Position numbers and translations under genes: made by a program
Origin: Prevotellaceae bacterium
GTDB taxonomy: Bacteria; Bacteroidota; Bacteroidia; Bacteroidales; UBA932
Assembly: GCA_031266015.1 (NCBI GenBank)
Contig: JAISBU010000066.1
Location: forward strand, 1 to 56,608
DNA: 56,608 bases
Direction: 5' to 3'
Notes under the pieces: model-generated
Seen by the model: only the letters and a program-made list of their open reading frames with translations
Database searches by the model: none
What the model was told of the DNA's origin: nothing
Shown: piece after piece, positions 28,010 through 35,167 of the stretch
Position numbering within the stretch: the stretch's first letter is position 1
Layout of the letters: each line of letters begins with the position of its first letter

Positions 28010-28034
28010 ATGTAGGAAGCCAGGAGTAAACTAA
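27975..28034 (+). CDS. Candidate arginine-rich leader peptide of carAB
   Basis: An ATG at 27975 opens a 19-codon frame, MNNRRQPRRLFICRKPGVN, that ends with TAA at 28032-28034, 16 bases before the carA start and inside its predicted transcript. Five of 19 residues are arginine, four of them in two pairs, using CGT, CGG, CGG, CGG and AGG. Carbamoyl phosphate made by CarAB feeds arginine synthesis, so a ribosome slowed at these codons when charged tRNA-Arg is scarce could alter the leader structure. This would be attenuation-type control, known in principle for many amino-acid operons. Translation of the frame is not proven. The arginines could be a by-product of the GC-rich hairpin. Confidence 0.45.
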   Translation: MNNRRQPRRLFICRKPGVN

Positions 28035-28050
28035 AAAGTCACACAAAAAT

Positions 28051-29124
28051 ATGTCACAGAAAAAAGCCCAGCTCATACTCGAAGATGGTAGCCGCTTCTC
28101 AGGTTATAGCTTTGGAGCCGACATGCCAACCTCCGGAGAAGTTGTGTTCAACACCGCCATGACCGGATATCCGGAGAGCCTTACCGATCCGTCATATGCA
28201 GGGCAAATACTTGTTATAACTTATCCGCTTGTGGGGAATTACGGAGTGCCGGGATTTGAAACGGAGAACGGGATTCCCCTCTTTTTTGAATCCGATAAAA
28301 TACACGTCAAGGCCGTAGCTATCTCCGACTACTCCTTTAAGTACAGCCACTGGAACGCCACCAAAAGCCTCGACCAGTGGCTCAAAGAGCACAACGTACC
28401 GGGAGTGTTTGGTGTCGACACACGCGAAATAACCAAAATAATTCGCGAGCATGGCGTGATGCTGGGAAAGGTTGCGATTGAAAATGCACCGGAGCCTGCT
28501 GAGTTTTTTGACCCCAACAAAGAAAATCTGGTAGCACAGGTAAGTATCAAAAAATCAAAGAGATACGGTGAAGGCAAGTACAACGTTATACTAGTAGATT
28601 GTGGCTGCAAGTACAACATTATCCGCTGCCTGATGAGGCGTGATGCAACAGTTACGGTAGTCCCCTGGGACTACGATTTCACCCATATGGAGTACGATGG
28701 TGTAATGATTTCCAACGGTCCCGGCGATCCTCAAATGTGCGGGGCAACTATTTCCAATATTCAAAAAGCAATGAATGTCGGCAAACCCATTTTCGGAATT
28801 TGCATGGGCAACCACCTGCTGTCAATTGCAGCAGGAGCCAACACTTATAAGCTCAAATACGGGCACCGCAGCCACAACCAACCCGTGCTGAAAGTTGGCG
28901 CCAACACCGCTTACATCACCTCTCAAAATCACGGCTACGCGGTTAACCCCGAGCAGCTGGACAAAGATTGGGAACCTTACTTCGTTAACCTCAATGACGG
29001 AACCAATGAGGGGATTCGTCACAAATCAAAGCCATTCTTCTCCGTACAGTTTCATCCCGAGGCTACCAGCGGCCCGGTAGATACAGAGTTTTTGTTTGAC
29101 GACTTTATAAAAATGATGCGATAA
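28051..29124 (+). CDS. carA: Carbamoyl-phosphate synthase small subunit
   Basis: CarA hydrolyses glutamine and channels ammonia to CarB to form carbamoyl phosphate for arginine and pyrimidines. The 357-residue protein has the CPSase small-chain N-terminal domain (GEVVFNTAMTGYPESLTDPSYAGQ) and a class I amidotransferase domain with Cys251 in FGICMGNHLLS and His335/Glu337 in QFHPEA. The amidotransferase motif reads CMGNH where many homologues have CLGHQ. The start is preceded by an A-rich stretch. carB follows after two bases. Confidence 0.96.
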   Translation: MSQKKAQLILEDGSRFSGYSFGADMPTSGEVVFNTAMTGYPESLTDPSYAGQILVITYPLVGNYGVPGFETENGIPLFFESDKIHVKAVAISDYSFKYSHWNATKSLDQWLKEHNVPGVFGVDTREITKIIREHGVMLGKVAIENAPEPAEFFDPNKENLVAQVSIKKSKRYGEGKYNVILVDCGCKYNIIRCLMRRDATVTVVPWDYDFTHMEYDGVMISNGPGDPQMCGATISNIQKAMNVGKPIFGICMGNHLLSIAAGANTYKLKYGHRSHNQPVLKVGANTAYITSQNHGYAVNPEQLDKDWEPYFVNLNDGTNEGIRHKSKPFFSVQFHPEATSGPVDTEFLFDDFIKMMR

Positions 29125-29126
29125 AA

Positions 29127-32100
29127 ATGCAGCAAGAGAAAATAAAAAAGGTAATACTACTCGGCTCCGGCGCACTCAAGATCGGCGAAGCTGGAGAATT
29201 CGACTACTCCGGCTCTCAGGCATTGAAAGCGCTCAAAGAGGAAGGTATTGAAACGGTGCTGATAAACCCGAATATTGCCACCATACAAACATCCGAAAAT
29301 ATTGCGGACAAAATATACTTTCTGCCCGTAACTCCTGAATATGTGGAGGACGTTATTATAAAAGAAAAACCGCAAGGTATACTATTGGCTTTCGGCGGAC
29401 AAACGGCGCTCAACTGCGGAGTAAAACTTTACCAAAGCGGCGTACTGGAAAAGTACAACGTACAAGCGTTAGGGACACCTGTTCAGGCAATTATTGATAC
29501 CGAAGATAGAGAGAAGTTTGTAAAAAAACTTGACGAGATTAACGTCAAAACCATAAAAAGCCAGGCCGTAACCACCGTAGCAGATGCTAAGCGTGTAGCG
29601 GGAGAGCTCGGCTATCCTATTATTGTTCGCGCAGCTTACACGCTGGGAGGTTTGGGATCCGGATTTTGCGACAACGAGGAGGAGTTGGAGATACTAGCAC
29701 AAAAAGCATTTACCTATTCGCCGCAAATACTGGTAGAAAAATCACTCAGAGGATGGAAAGAGGTTGAGTATGAGGTAGTTCGCGATCGCTACGACAACTG
29801 CATCACCGTGTGCAACATGGAAAACTTTGATCCACTAGGTATACACACCGGAGAAAGTATTGTGGTAGCGCCGTCGCAAACCCTTACCAATGCGGAATAC
29901 CATAAGCTGCGTAAGCTGGCCATCAAAATTATTCGGCACATTGGTATTGTAGGAGAATGCAATGTGCAATACGCGCTAGATCCTAACTCTGAAGATTATC
30001 GGGTAATTGAGGTTAATGCTCGCCTGTCACGCTCATCCGCCTTGGCGTCAAAAGCCACAGGATATCCGTTGGCATTTGTGGCAGCAAAGCTAGGATTGGG
30101 TTATGGATTACACGAACTTAAAAACGCTGTAACCAAAAGCACCACCGCCTGCTTTGAGCCCGCGCTCGATTACATTGTCTGTAAAATTCCCCGTTGGGAT
30201 TTAGGAAAATTCAAGGGCGTTTCACGCGAATTAGGTTCCAGCATGAAATCCGTTGGCGAGGTTATGGCCATAGGCCGCACCTTTGAGGAGGCCATACAAA
30301 AAGGCTTGCGCATGATTGGGCAAGGCATGCATGGATTTGTCGCCAACAAAGAGCTGACAACAAATAATGTAGTGCAAGAGCTGGGCCACCCTACCGACAA
30401 ACGTATTTTTGTCATCGCCAATGCTTTGCGTCAAGGCTACAGCGTAAAAGATATACATGAGCTGACAAAAATTGACTGTTGGTTTCTTGATAAGCTGCAA
30501 AATATTGTCGATTTAGAAACAACGCTGGAGCAGTACGATGCAATTCAAAAAGTCCCTGACGAAACGCTTCGCATTGCCAAGCAAAAAGGGTTTTCAGATT
30601 TTCAGCTGGCTCGTATTATTTTCCGGGCAAACAATGAGAACATTGAAGAAAAAATGCTGAAGGTTCGCCATCACCGCAAGGCACAAGGCATAACGCCTGT
30701 AGTAAAACAAATTGACACGCTGGCTGCCGAATATCCTGCCAAAACCAACTACCTGTACGTTACCTACAACGGCACAGCGCACGACATAGAATTTGGTGAA
30801 CAATCAGCTATTGATAGCAGCTCACCAAACAGTGTAGTTGTTCTCGGATCCGGCGCTTACCGCATTGGCAGCTCCGTAGAGTTCGACTGGTGTTCGGTTA
30901 ATGCCGGCAACACCATACGTAAGCGTGGCTACCGCTCTATCATGGTTAACTTCAACCCCGAAACGGTAAGTACGGATTATGACGAATGCGACCGTCTTTA
31001 CTTCGATGAGCTGAGCCTTGAGCGGGTGCTTGACATTACCGAGCTGGAGCAGCCATTGGGTGTAGTAGTTTCGGTAGGCGGACAAATTCCCAACAACTTA
31101 GCCATGCGCTTGCGCAAGCAGCAAGTTCCAATTCTGGGAACATCCGCTGAGGATATTGACCGTGCCGAAGATCGTCACAAATTTTCATCGTTGTTAGATA
31201 AAATAGGCGTTGACCAACCACGCTGGAAGGAGCTCTCCACCATAAATGCCATTTACAGCTTTGTAGATGAGGTTGGATTTCCTATGCTGATTCGTCCGTC
31301 ATATGTGCTATCAGGTGCGGCTATGAACGTAGTGTCTAACAAAGAAGAGCTGGAGCACTTCTTAACGCTTGCCACCAGCGTTTCCAAACAGCACCCTGTG
31401 GTGGTTAGCGAGTTCATCGAAAATGCCAAAGAAATAGAAATAGATGCCGTAGCGCAAAGTGGAAAGCTTGTTGCCTACGCCATATCGGAGCACGTGGAGT
31501 TTGCAGGCGTACACTCAGGCGATGCAACGCTTGTTTTTCCGGCACAGAAAATGTACGTTGAAACCATGCGCCGGATTAAACACATTGCCCGACAAGTAGC
31601 GCAAGGGCTCAACATTTCCGGCCCGTTTAACATGCAGCTGCTGGCAAAAAACAACGATATAAAGGTGATAGAGTGCAACCTGCGCGCCTCACGCAGCTTT
31701 CCATTTGTATCAAAAGTTTTAAAGGTAAACCTCATTGAGCTGGCAACCCGCGTAATGCTTGGCGAACAGGTGGAACCACCGCACAAATCTGTTTTTGATT
31801 TGGATTACGTGGGAGTTAAAGCTCCGCAATTCTCTTTCACCCGGCTGCAAAAAGCAGATCCGGTGTTAGGGGTAGAAATGGCCTCAACAGGCGAAGTCGG
31901 CTGCATTGGCGATGATTTTTCAGAGGCGCTGCTCAAAGCCATGATATCAGTTGGCTATGGAATACCAAGGAAAAATGTGCTGCTCTCTACGGGTGATAGC
32001 CGCTCAAAAATTGAAACGCTCTCCGCTGCCAAAATGTTGCAAAAAAACGGATACGACATTTTTGCTACCAAAGGAACCGCCGATTTTCTTGCCGGCAACG

Positions 32101-32369
32101 GAGTACAAGCCACCGTGTTACATTGGCCAGATCAAAGCGAGCAACCAAATACGCTAACCTACATCAAGGAAAAGAAAATCGATTTGGTAGTCAACATTCC
32201 GAAAAATTTATCAAAAGACGAGCTGAACAACGACTACCTCATTCGTCGTGGCGCCATTGATTTCAACATTCCGCTTATTACCAACGCACGTTTGGCAAGC
32301 GCTTTCATTGATGCTTTCTGCAGGTTGAGCAAGGAGGATGTGAGGATTAAAAGCTGGAATGAATATTAG
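29127..32369 (+). CDS. carB: Carbamoyl-phosphate synthase large subunit
   Basis: CarB is the ATP-using synthetase, with two homologous ATP-grasp halves that phosphorylate bicarbonate and then carbamate. The 1080-residue length is normal. Each half begins with the signature LLGSGALKIGEAGEFDYSG (about residue 10) or its counterpart VVLGSGAYRIGSSVEFDW (about 570), and each has the substrate-binding pattern ending in VIEVNARLSRSSALASK or VIECNLRASRSFPFVSK. The C-terminal 140 residues form the MGS-like allosteric domain (LLSTGDSRSKIETLSAAKML onward). It is translationally close-coupled to carA and followed by a strong terminator. Confidence 0.97.
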   Translation: MQQEKIKKVILLGSGALKIGEAGEFDYSGSQALKALKEEGIETVLINPNIATIQTSENIADKIYFLPVTPEYVEDVIIKEKPQGILLAFGGQTALNCGVKLYQSGVLEKYNVQALGTPVQAIIDTEDREKFVKKLDEINVKTIKSQAVTTVADAKRVAGELGYPIIVRAAYTLGGLGSGFCDNEEELEILAQKAFTYSPQILVEKSLRGWKEVEYEVVRDRYDNCITVCNMENFDPLGIHTGESIVVAPSQTLTNAEYHKLRKLAIKIIRHIGIVGECNVQYALDPNSEDYRVIEVNARLSRSSALASKATGYPLAFVAAKLGLGYGLHELKNAVTKSTTACFEPALDYIVCKIPRWDLGKFKGVSRELGSSMKSVGEVMAIGRTFEEAIQKGLRMIGQGMHGFVANKELTTNNVVQELGHPTDKRIFVIANALRQGYSVKDIHELTKIDCWFLDKLQNIVDLETTLEQYDAIQKVPDETLRIAKQKGFSDFQLARIIFRANNENIEEKMLKVRHHRKAQGITPVVKQIDTLAAEYPAKTNYLYVTYNGTAHDIEFGEQSAIDSSSPNSVVVLGSGAYRIGSSVEFDWCSVNAGNTIRKRGYRSIMVNFNPETVSTDYDECDRLYFDELSLERVLDITELEQPLGVVVSVGGQIPNNLAMRLRKQQVPILGTSAEDIDRAEDRHKFSSLLDKIGVDQPRWKELSTINAIYSFVDEVGFPMLIRPSYVLSGAAMNVVSNKEELEHFLTLATSVSKQHPVVVSEFIENAKEIEIDAVAQSGKLVAYAISEHVEFAGVHSGDATLVFPAQKMYVETMRRIKHIARQVAQGLNISGPFNMQLLAKNNDIKVIECNLRASRSFPFVSKVLKVNLIELATRVMLGEQVEPPHKSVFDLDYVGVKAPQFSFTRLQKADPVLGVEMASTGEVGCIGDDFSEALLKAMISVGYGIPRKNVLLSTGDSRSKIETLSAAKMLQKNGYDIFATKGTADFLAGNGVQATVLHWPDQSEQPNTLTYIKEKKIDLVVNIPKNLSKDELNNDYLIRRGAIDFNIPLITNARLASAFIDAFCRLSKEDVRIKSWNEY

Positions 32370-32381
32370 CGTGGAAAAAAG

Positions 32382-32411
32382 AAAAAGTCCTGAAAAATTT
32401 CAGGACTTTTT
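32382..32411. terminator. Bidirectional terminator shared by carAB and tRNA-Cys
   Basis: A 14-bp perfect stem (AAAAAGTCCTGAAA paired with TTTCAGGACTTTTT, loop of two bases) gives a T-run on either strand. It lies 12 bases after the carB stop on the plus strand and directly abuts the CCA end of the convergent tRNA-Cys, so it can stop both transcripts. Confidence 0.9.
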
Positions 32412-32485
32412 TGGAGGTACCAAGCAGATTCGAACTGCTGTACGCGGTTTTGCAGACCACTGCCTAGCCACTCGGCCATGGTACC
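32412..32485 (-). tRNA. tRNA-Cys (anticodon GCA)
   Basis: The minus strand folds as a 74-base tRNA: acceptor GGTACCA with TGGTACC, a D arm around CCGAGTGGCTAGGCA, anticodon loop CTGCAAA giving GCA for cysteine, and a T arm with GTTCGAATC. The discriminator base is T, as expected for tRNA-Cys, and CCA is encoded. The acceptor stem contains the palindrome GGTACC. Confidence 0.96.
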
Positions 32486-32525
32486 ATTCCTTATTGAGGG
32501 TGCAAAGGTAGTACAAAAAAATTTA

Positions 32526-32897
32526 CTATGCAATAGCGCCTTTTTCTTTGCAGGTAATACAAACGCTGGATTGCTGCACCTGTCCGCCCAGCGGGGGATT
32601 CAGCTTAGCCACCCTGACCGTTACCTGCTCAACTTTCGCCATTTTCTCCATAGTAGAGCGGGCAATGCGTCCCGCCACATGCTCCAGCAAGTGCGAAGGT
32701 GTATCCATTTCCTTCTTTACAATATCATACAACGTTTGGTAGTTAACCGCATCCCGAATATTATCCGAATCCGACGCCCTACTTACATCTGCATCCACAT
32801 GCAAATCAACAACAAACTGTGTACCAATAGCTTGCTCTTCATTAAAACATCCATGGTGGGCAAAAAAAGCCATTCCCTCTAGTGAAATTGTTCCCAT
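32526..32897 (-). CDS. folB: Dihydroneopterin aldolase
   Basis: FolB cleaves dihydroneopterin in folate synthesis, in the cytoplasm as an octamer of T-fold subunits. The protein of 123 residues shows the family pattern ISLEGMAFFAHHGCFNEEQ with the conserved Glu at about residue 21, Tyr53 in VNYQTLYDIV, the pterin-binding Glu72 in LLEHVAGRIA and the catalytic Lys98 in RVAKLNPPLGG. The ATG at 32897 is preferred because the fold starts directly behind it. An upstream start at 32933 would only add a short unmatched extension. Confidence 0.92.
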   Translation of the reverse strand: MGTISLEGMAFFAHHGCFNEEQAIGTQFVVDLHVDADVSRASDSDNIRDAVNYQTLYDIVKKEMDTPSHLLEHVAGRIARSTMEKMAKVEQVTVRVAKLNPPLGGQVQQSSVCITCKEKGAIA

Positions 32898-33149
32898 ATC
32901 ATATAAGTGCGATTTGTGGCATTTGTTACTCAACTTGCAGCCAGCTCATGCCTTTTCATTTTCTTACCCAAAGGTACAAAATATTCACAACCCTACCAGA
33001 ATCGATGTTAAAATATTGACATATAACACATTATCTAAAATTCTCGGATGTAAACAATGCAGGCCATCGCATACTAGATAAAATGCTGGTTATCAAATAT
33101 ATACACTTATGAGCCGTTCAAAAAAGCAACCGTTACACAATTTTTAGTG

Positions 33150-33157
33150 TATCTTTG
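33150..33157 (+). promoter_or_regulatory. Likely -7 box for the acyl-CoA ligase gene
   Basis: TATCTTTG matches the TAnnTTTG consensus 50 bases before the start codon. The gap 32934-33207 holds nothing else I can identify, and no clear -33 box is seen. Confidence 0.55.
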
Positions 33158-33207
33158 TAACGAAATAGGCTGTCTAGCATTTCATAAAAAAACAAACAGC
33201 GAAGATC

Positions 33208-34881
33208 ATGCAAGAGGACCAAAAGGATTTTGTCCTGAAACCTAGCCTAATGCAGGCATTTGAAACCACGCTCAAGCGAAATTGGGACTTGCCGGCGTTG
33301 AGCAACTATGATGGTTCTACCTTTCACTACAAAGATATTGCCCGTCGTATCGCCAAGCTGCACATTTTATTCGAGGAATGTGGCTTAAAAAAAGGCGACA
33401 GGGTATCACTTTGCGGACGCAACTCTGCCGAGTGGGGAACCGTATTTTTAGCCGTAGCCACATACGGGGCGGTAACAGTCCCTATTCTTCACGAGTTTAA
33501 GCCGGACAACGTACACAACGTAGTGGAGCACTCCGAGTCCCGGATCCTTTTTGTAGGAGATGTTGTATGGGAAAACCTCAACGAAAAGATGATGCCCAAC
33601 GTAGAGGCTATTATTCTTATCAACGACTTCTCTGTTCTTTACAGCAAGGACAAAAAAGTACAAAAGGTGCGCGACCGTCTCAACGAGCTGTTTGGTAAAA
33701 AATACCCAAAGAACTTCAGGCCGGAGCATGTAGCCTTCTTTAAGGAAAATCCTAAAGACTTAATGCTCATAAACTACACCTCGGGCACCACAGGTTTCTC
33801 AAAAGGCGTAATGCTATCATACGGCAGCGTGTACAACAACATGCTTTTTGCGTGGACGGTGCTGAAAGAGCTAAAGGCCGGAGATAGCATAGTGGCCATG
33901 CTGCCTATGGCGCACATGTATGGTATGGCCTTTGAATTTTTATACGAAATAACGCGCGGATGCCACGTACAGTTCCTGACCCGTGCGCCAACGCCAAAAA
34001 TCATTATGGAGGCGTTCCAAAAGGTGAAGCCCCGCCTGATTGTTGCCGTGCCCCTCATTATAGAGAAAATATACAAGACCAAAATTCTGCCTAAGCTGGA
34101 AAACCCGCTTATGAAGGCAGCGCTCAACCTTCCGGTAGTGGATAAGGCTATTCTCGGTACCATAAACAAAAAGCTGGACGAAACCTTTGGAGGCAACTTC
34201 TGCGAGCTTATCATCGGTGGCGCAGCGTTGAACCAGGAGGTGGAAAAATTCTTCAAAAAAATGGGCTTCCGCTACACCGTAGGTTACGGCATGACGGAAT
34301 GCGGCCCTATTATTTCCTACGAAGACTGGCGTGCAGCACGCCTGTACTCTTGTGGCCGCAGTACGCTTAACATGGAAATACGTATAGACTCATCCGATCC
34401 CGAGCATATAGTGGGCGAGGTGCAGGTACGTGGCGCCAACGTGCTTTTGGGGTACTACAAAAACCCGGAGGCAACAGCCGCCATGTTTACCTCCGATGGC
34501 TGGATGAAAACCGGAGACCTGGGAACCATTGACAAGGACGGCTACCTCTTCTTAAGAGGACGCTGCAAAAATATGATTCTTGGCCCATCAGGTCAGAATA
34601 TTTATCCTGAGGAGCTGGAAGATAAAATCAACAATACTCCATTTGTAACCGAGAGCATTGTAATAGACGACGGTGGTAAGCTGGTTGCCCTAATTTACCC
34701 CGATTTCGGGGCAGTTGAGCAGGCAAAGAAAACCGCCGAGGCGGCCATGGAGGAAATGCGCAACGAGGTAAACGCTTTGCTGCCCAGCTACAGCCAAATT
34801 ACCAGGGTGGATATTTTCCCCGAGGAGTTTGAAAAAACACCTAAGCGCAGCATCAAACGCTTCATGTACCAAAAGAAGTAG
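33208..34881 (+). CDS. Long-chain acyl-CoA synthetase (AMP-binding enzyme)
   Basis: The enzyme activates a fatty acid to acyl-AMP and then acyl-CoA. The 557-residue protein has the nucleotide-binding loop YTSGTTGFSKGVMLSY at about residue 190, the AMP-binding GYGMTECGP at about 362, the hinge motif GWMKTGDLGTIDKDGYLFLRGR at about 430 and a C-terminal TPKRSIKRF with the catalytic lysine region. It resembles FadD/FAA-type long-chain ligases. Substrate chain length cannot be read from the sequence. It has its own promoter and terminator, so it appears to be a single-gene unit. Confidence 0.88.
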   Translation: MQEDQKDFVLKPSLMQAFETTLKRNWDLPALSNYDGSTFHYKDIARRIAKLHILFEECGLKKGDRVSLCGRNSAEWGTVFLAVATYGAVTVPILHEFKPDNVHNVVEHSESRILFVGDVVWENLNEKMMPNVEAIILINDFSVLYSKDKKVQKVRDRLNELFGKKYPKNFRPEHVAFFKENPKDLMLINYTSGTTGFSKGVMLSYGSVYNNMLFAWTVLKELKAGDSIVAMLPMAHMYGMAFEFLYEITRGCHVQFLTRAPTPKIIMEAFQKVKPRLIVAVPLIIEKIYKTKILPKLENPLMKAALNLPVVDKAILGTINKKLDETFGGNFCELIIGGAALNQEVEKFFKKMGFRYTVGYGMTECGPIISYEDWRAARLYSCGRSTLNMEIRIDSSDPEHIVGEVQVRGANVLLGYYKNPEATAAMFTSDGWMKTGDLGTIDKDGYLFLRGRCKNMILGPSGQNIYPEELEDKINNTPFVTESIVIDDGGKLVALIYPDFGAVEQAKKTAEAAMEEMRNEVNALLPSYSQITRVDIFPEEFEKTPKRSIKRFMYQKK

Positions 34882-34910
34882 GTACTTTTCACTCCCCTTA
34901 AGGCCATCCG

Positions 34911-34954
34911 AAAAAGGTTCGAGTATTGTTTTCAGCAGTAGTCGAACCTTTTTT
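34911..34954 (+). terminator. Rho-independent terminator of the acyl-CoA ligase gene
   Basis: A 12-bp stem (AAAAAGGTTCGA with TCGAACCTTTTT) around a 19-base loop is followed by a T-run, 30 bases after the stop codon. Confidence 0.85.
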
Positions 34955-35041
34955 ATTTATATAAAATAGTGATTATCAATAATTTATCATTTTAACGCTA
35001 TCTTTTGTGTTAAAAATGTTTCGACAAAATGTTTTTTAATA

Positions 35042-35049
35042 TATCTTTG
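35042..35049 (+). promoter_or_regulatory. Likely -7 box of the pectate lyase promoter
   Basis: TATCTTTG fits TAnnTTTG, with a near-match TTTC at 35019-35022 at about the -33 position. Transcription would start near 35055, directly in front of the two palindromic repeats. Confidence 0.6.
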
Positions 35050-35057
35050 CCCCGTTG

Positions 35058-35077
35058 TCGTGTGCGCACACGGTCGC
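35058..35077. promoter_or_regulatory. Palindromic operator-like repeat, copy 1
   Basis: TCGTGTGCGCACACGGTCGC contains the 14-bp palindrome CGTGTGCGCACACG, with a central CG as in LacI-family operators. It sits at the predicted transcription start of the pectate lyase gene. Confidence 0.65.
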
Positions 35078-35120
35078 TAATAATGCAGGAACAAAGCGCC
35101 TTATTATTTTTTCCGAAGCT

Positions 35121-35140
35121 TCGTGTGCGCACACGGTCGC
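35121..35140. promoter_or_regulatory. Palindromic operator-like repeat, copy 2
   Basis: This is an exact copy of the 20-base element at 35058-35077, 63 bases downstream (six helical turns) and 27 bases before the start codon. Two phased copies in the untranslated leader suggest a looping or road-block repressor. Confidence 0.65.
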
Positions 35141-35167
35141 ATGAAATTAAACTAAAAACAAAAAAAG

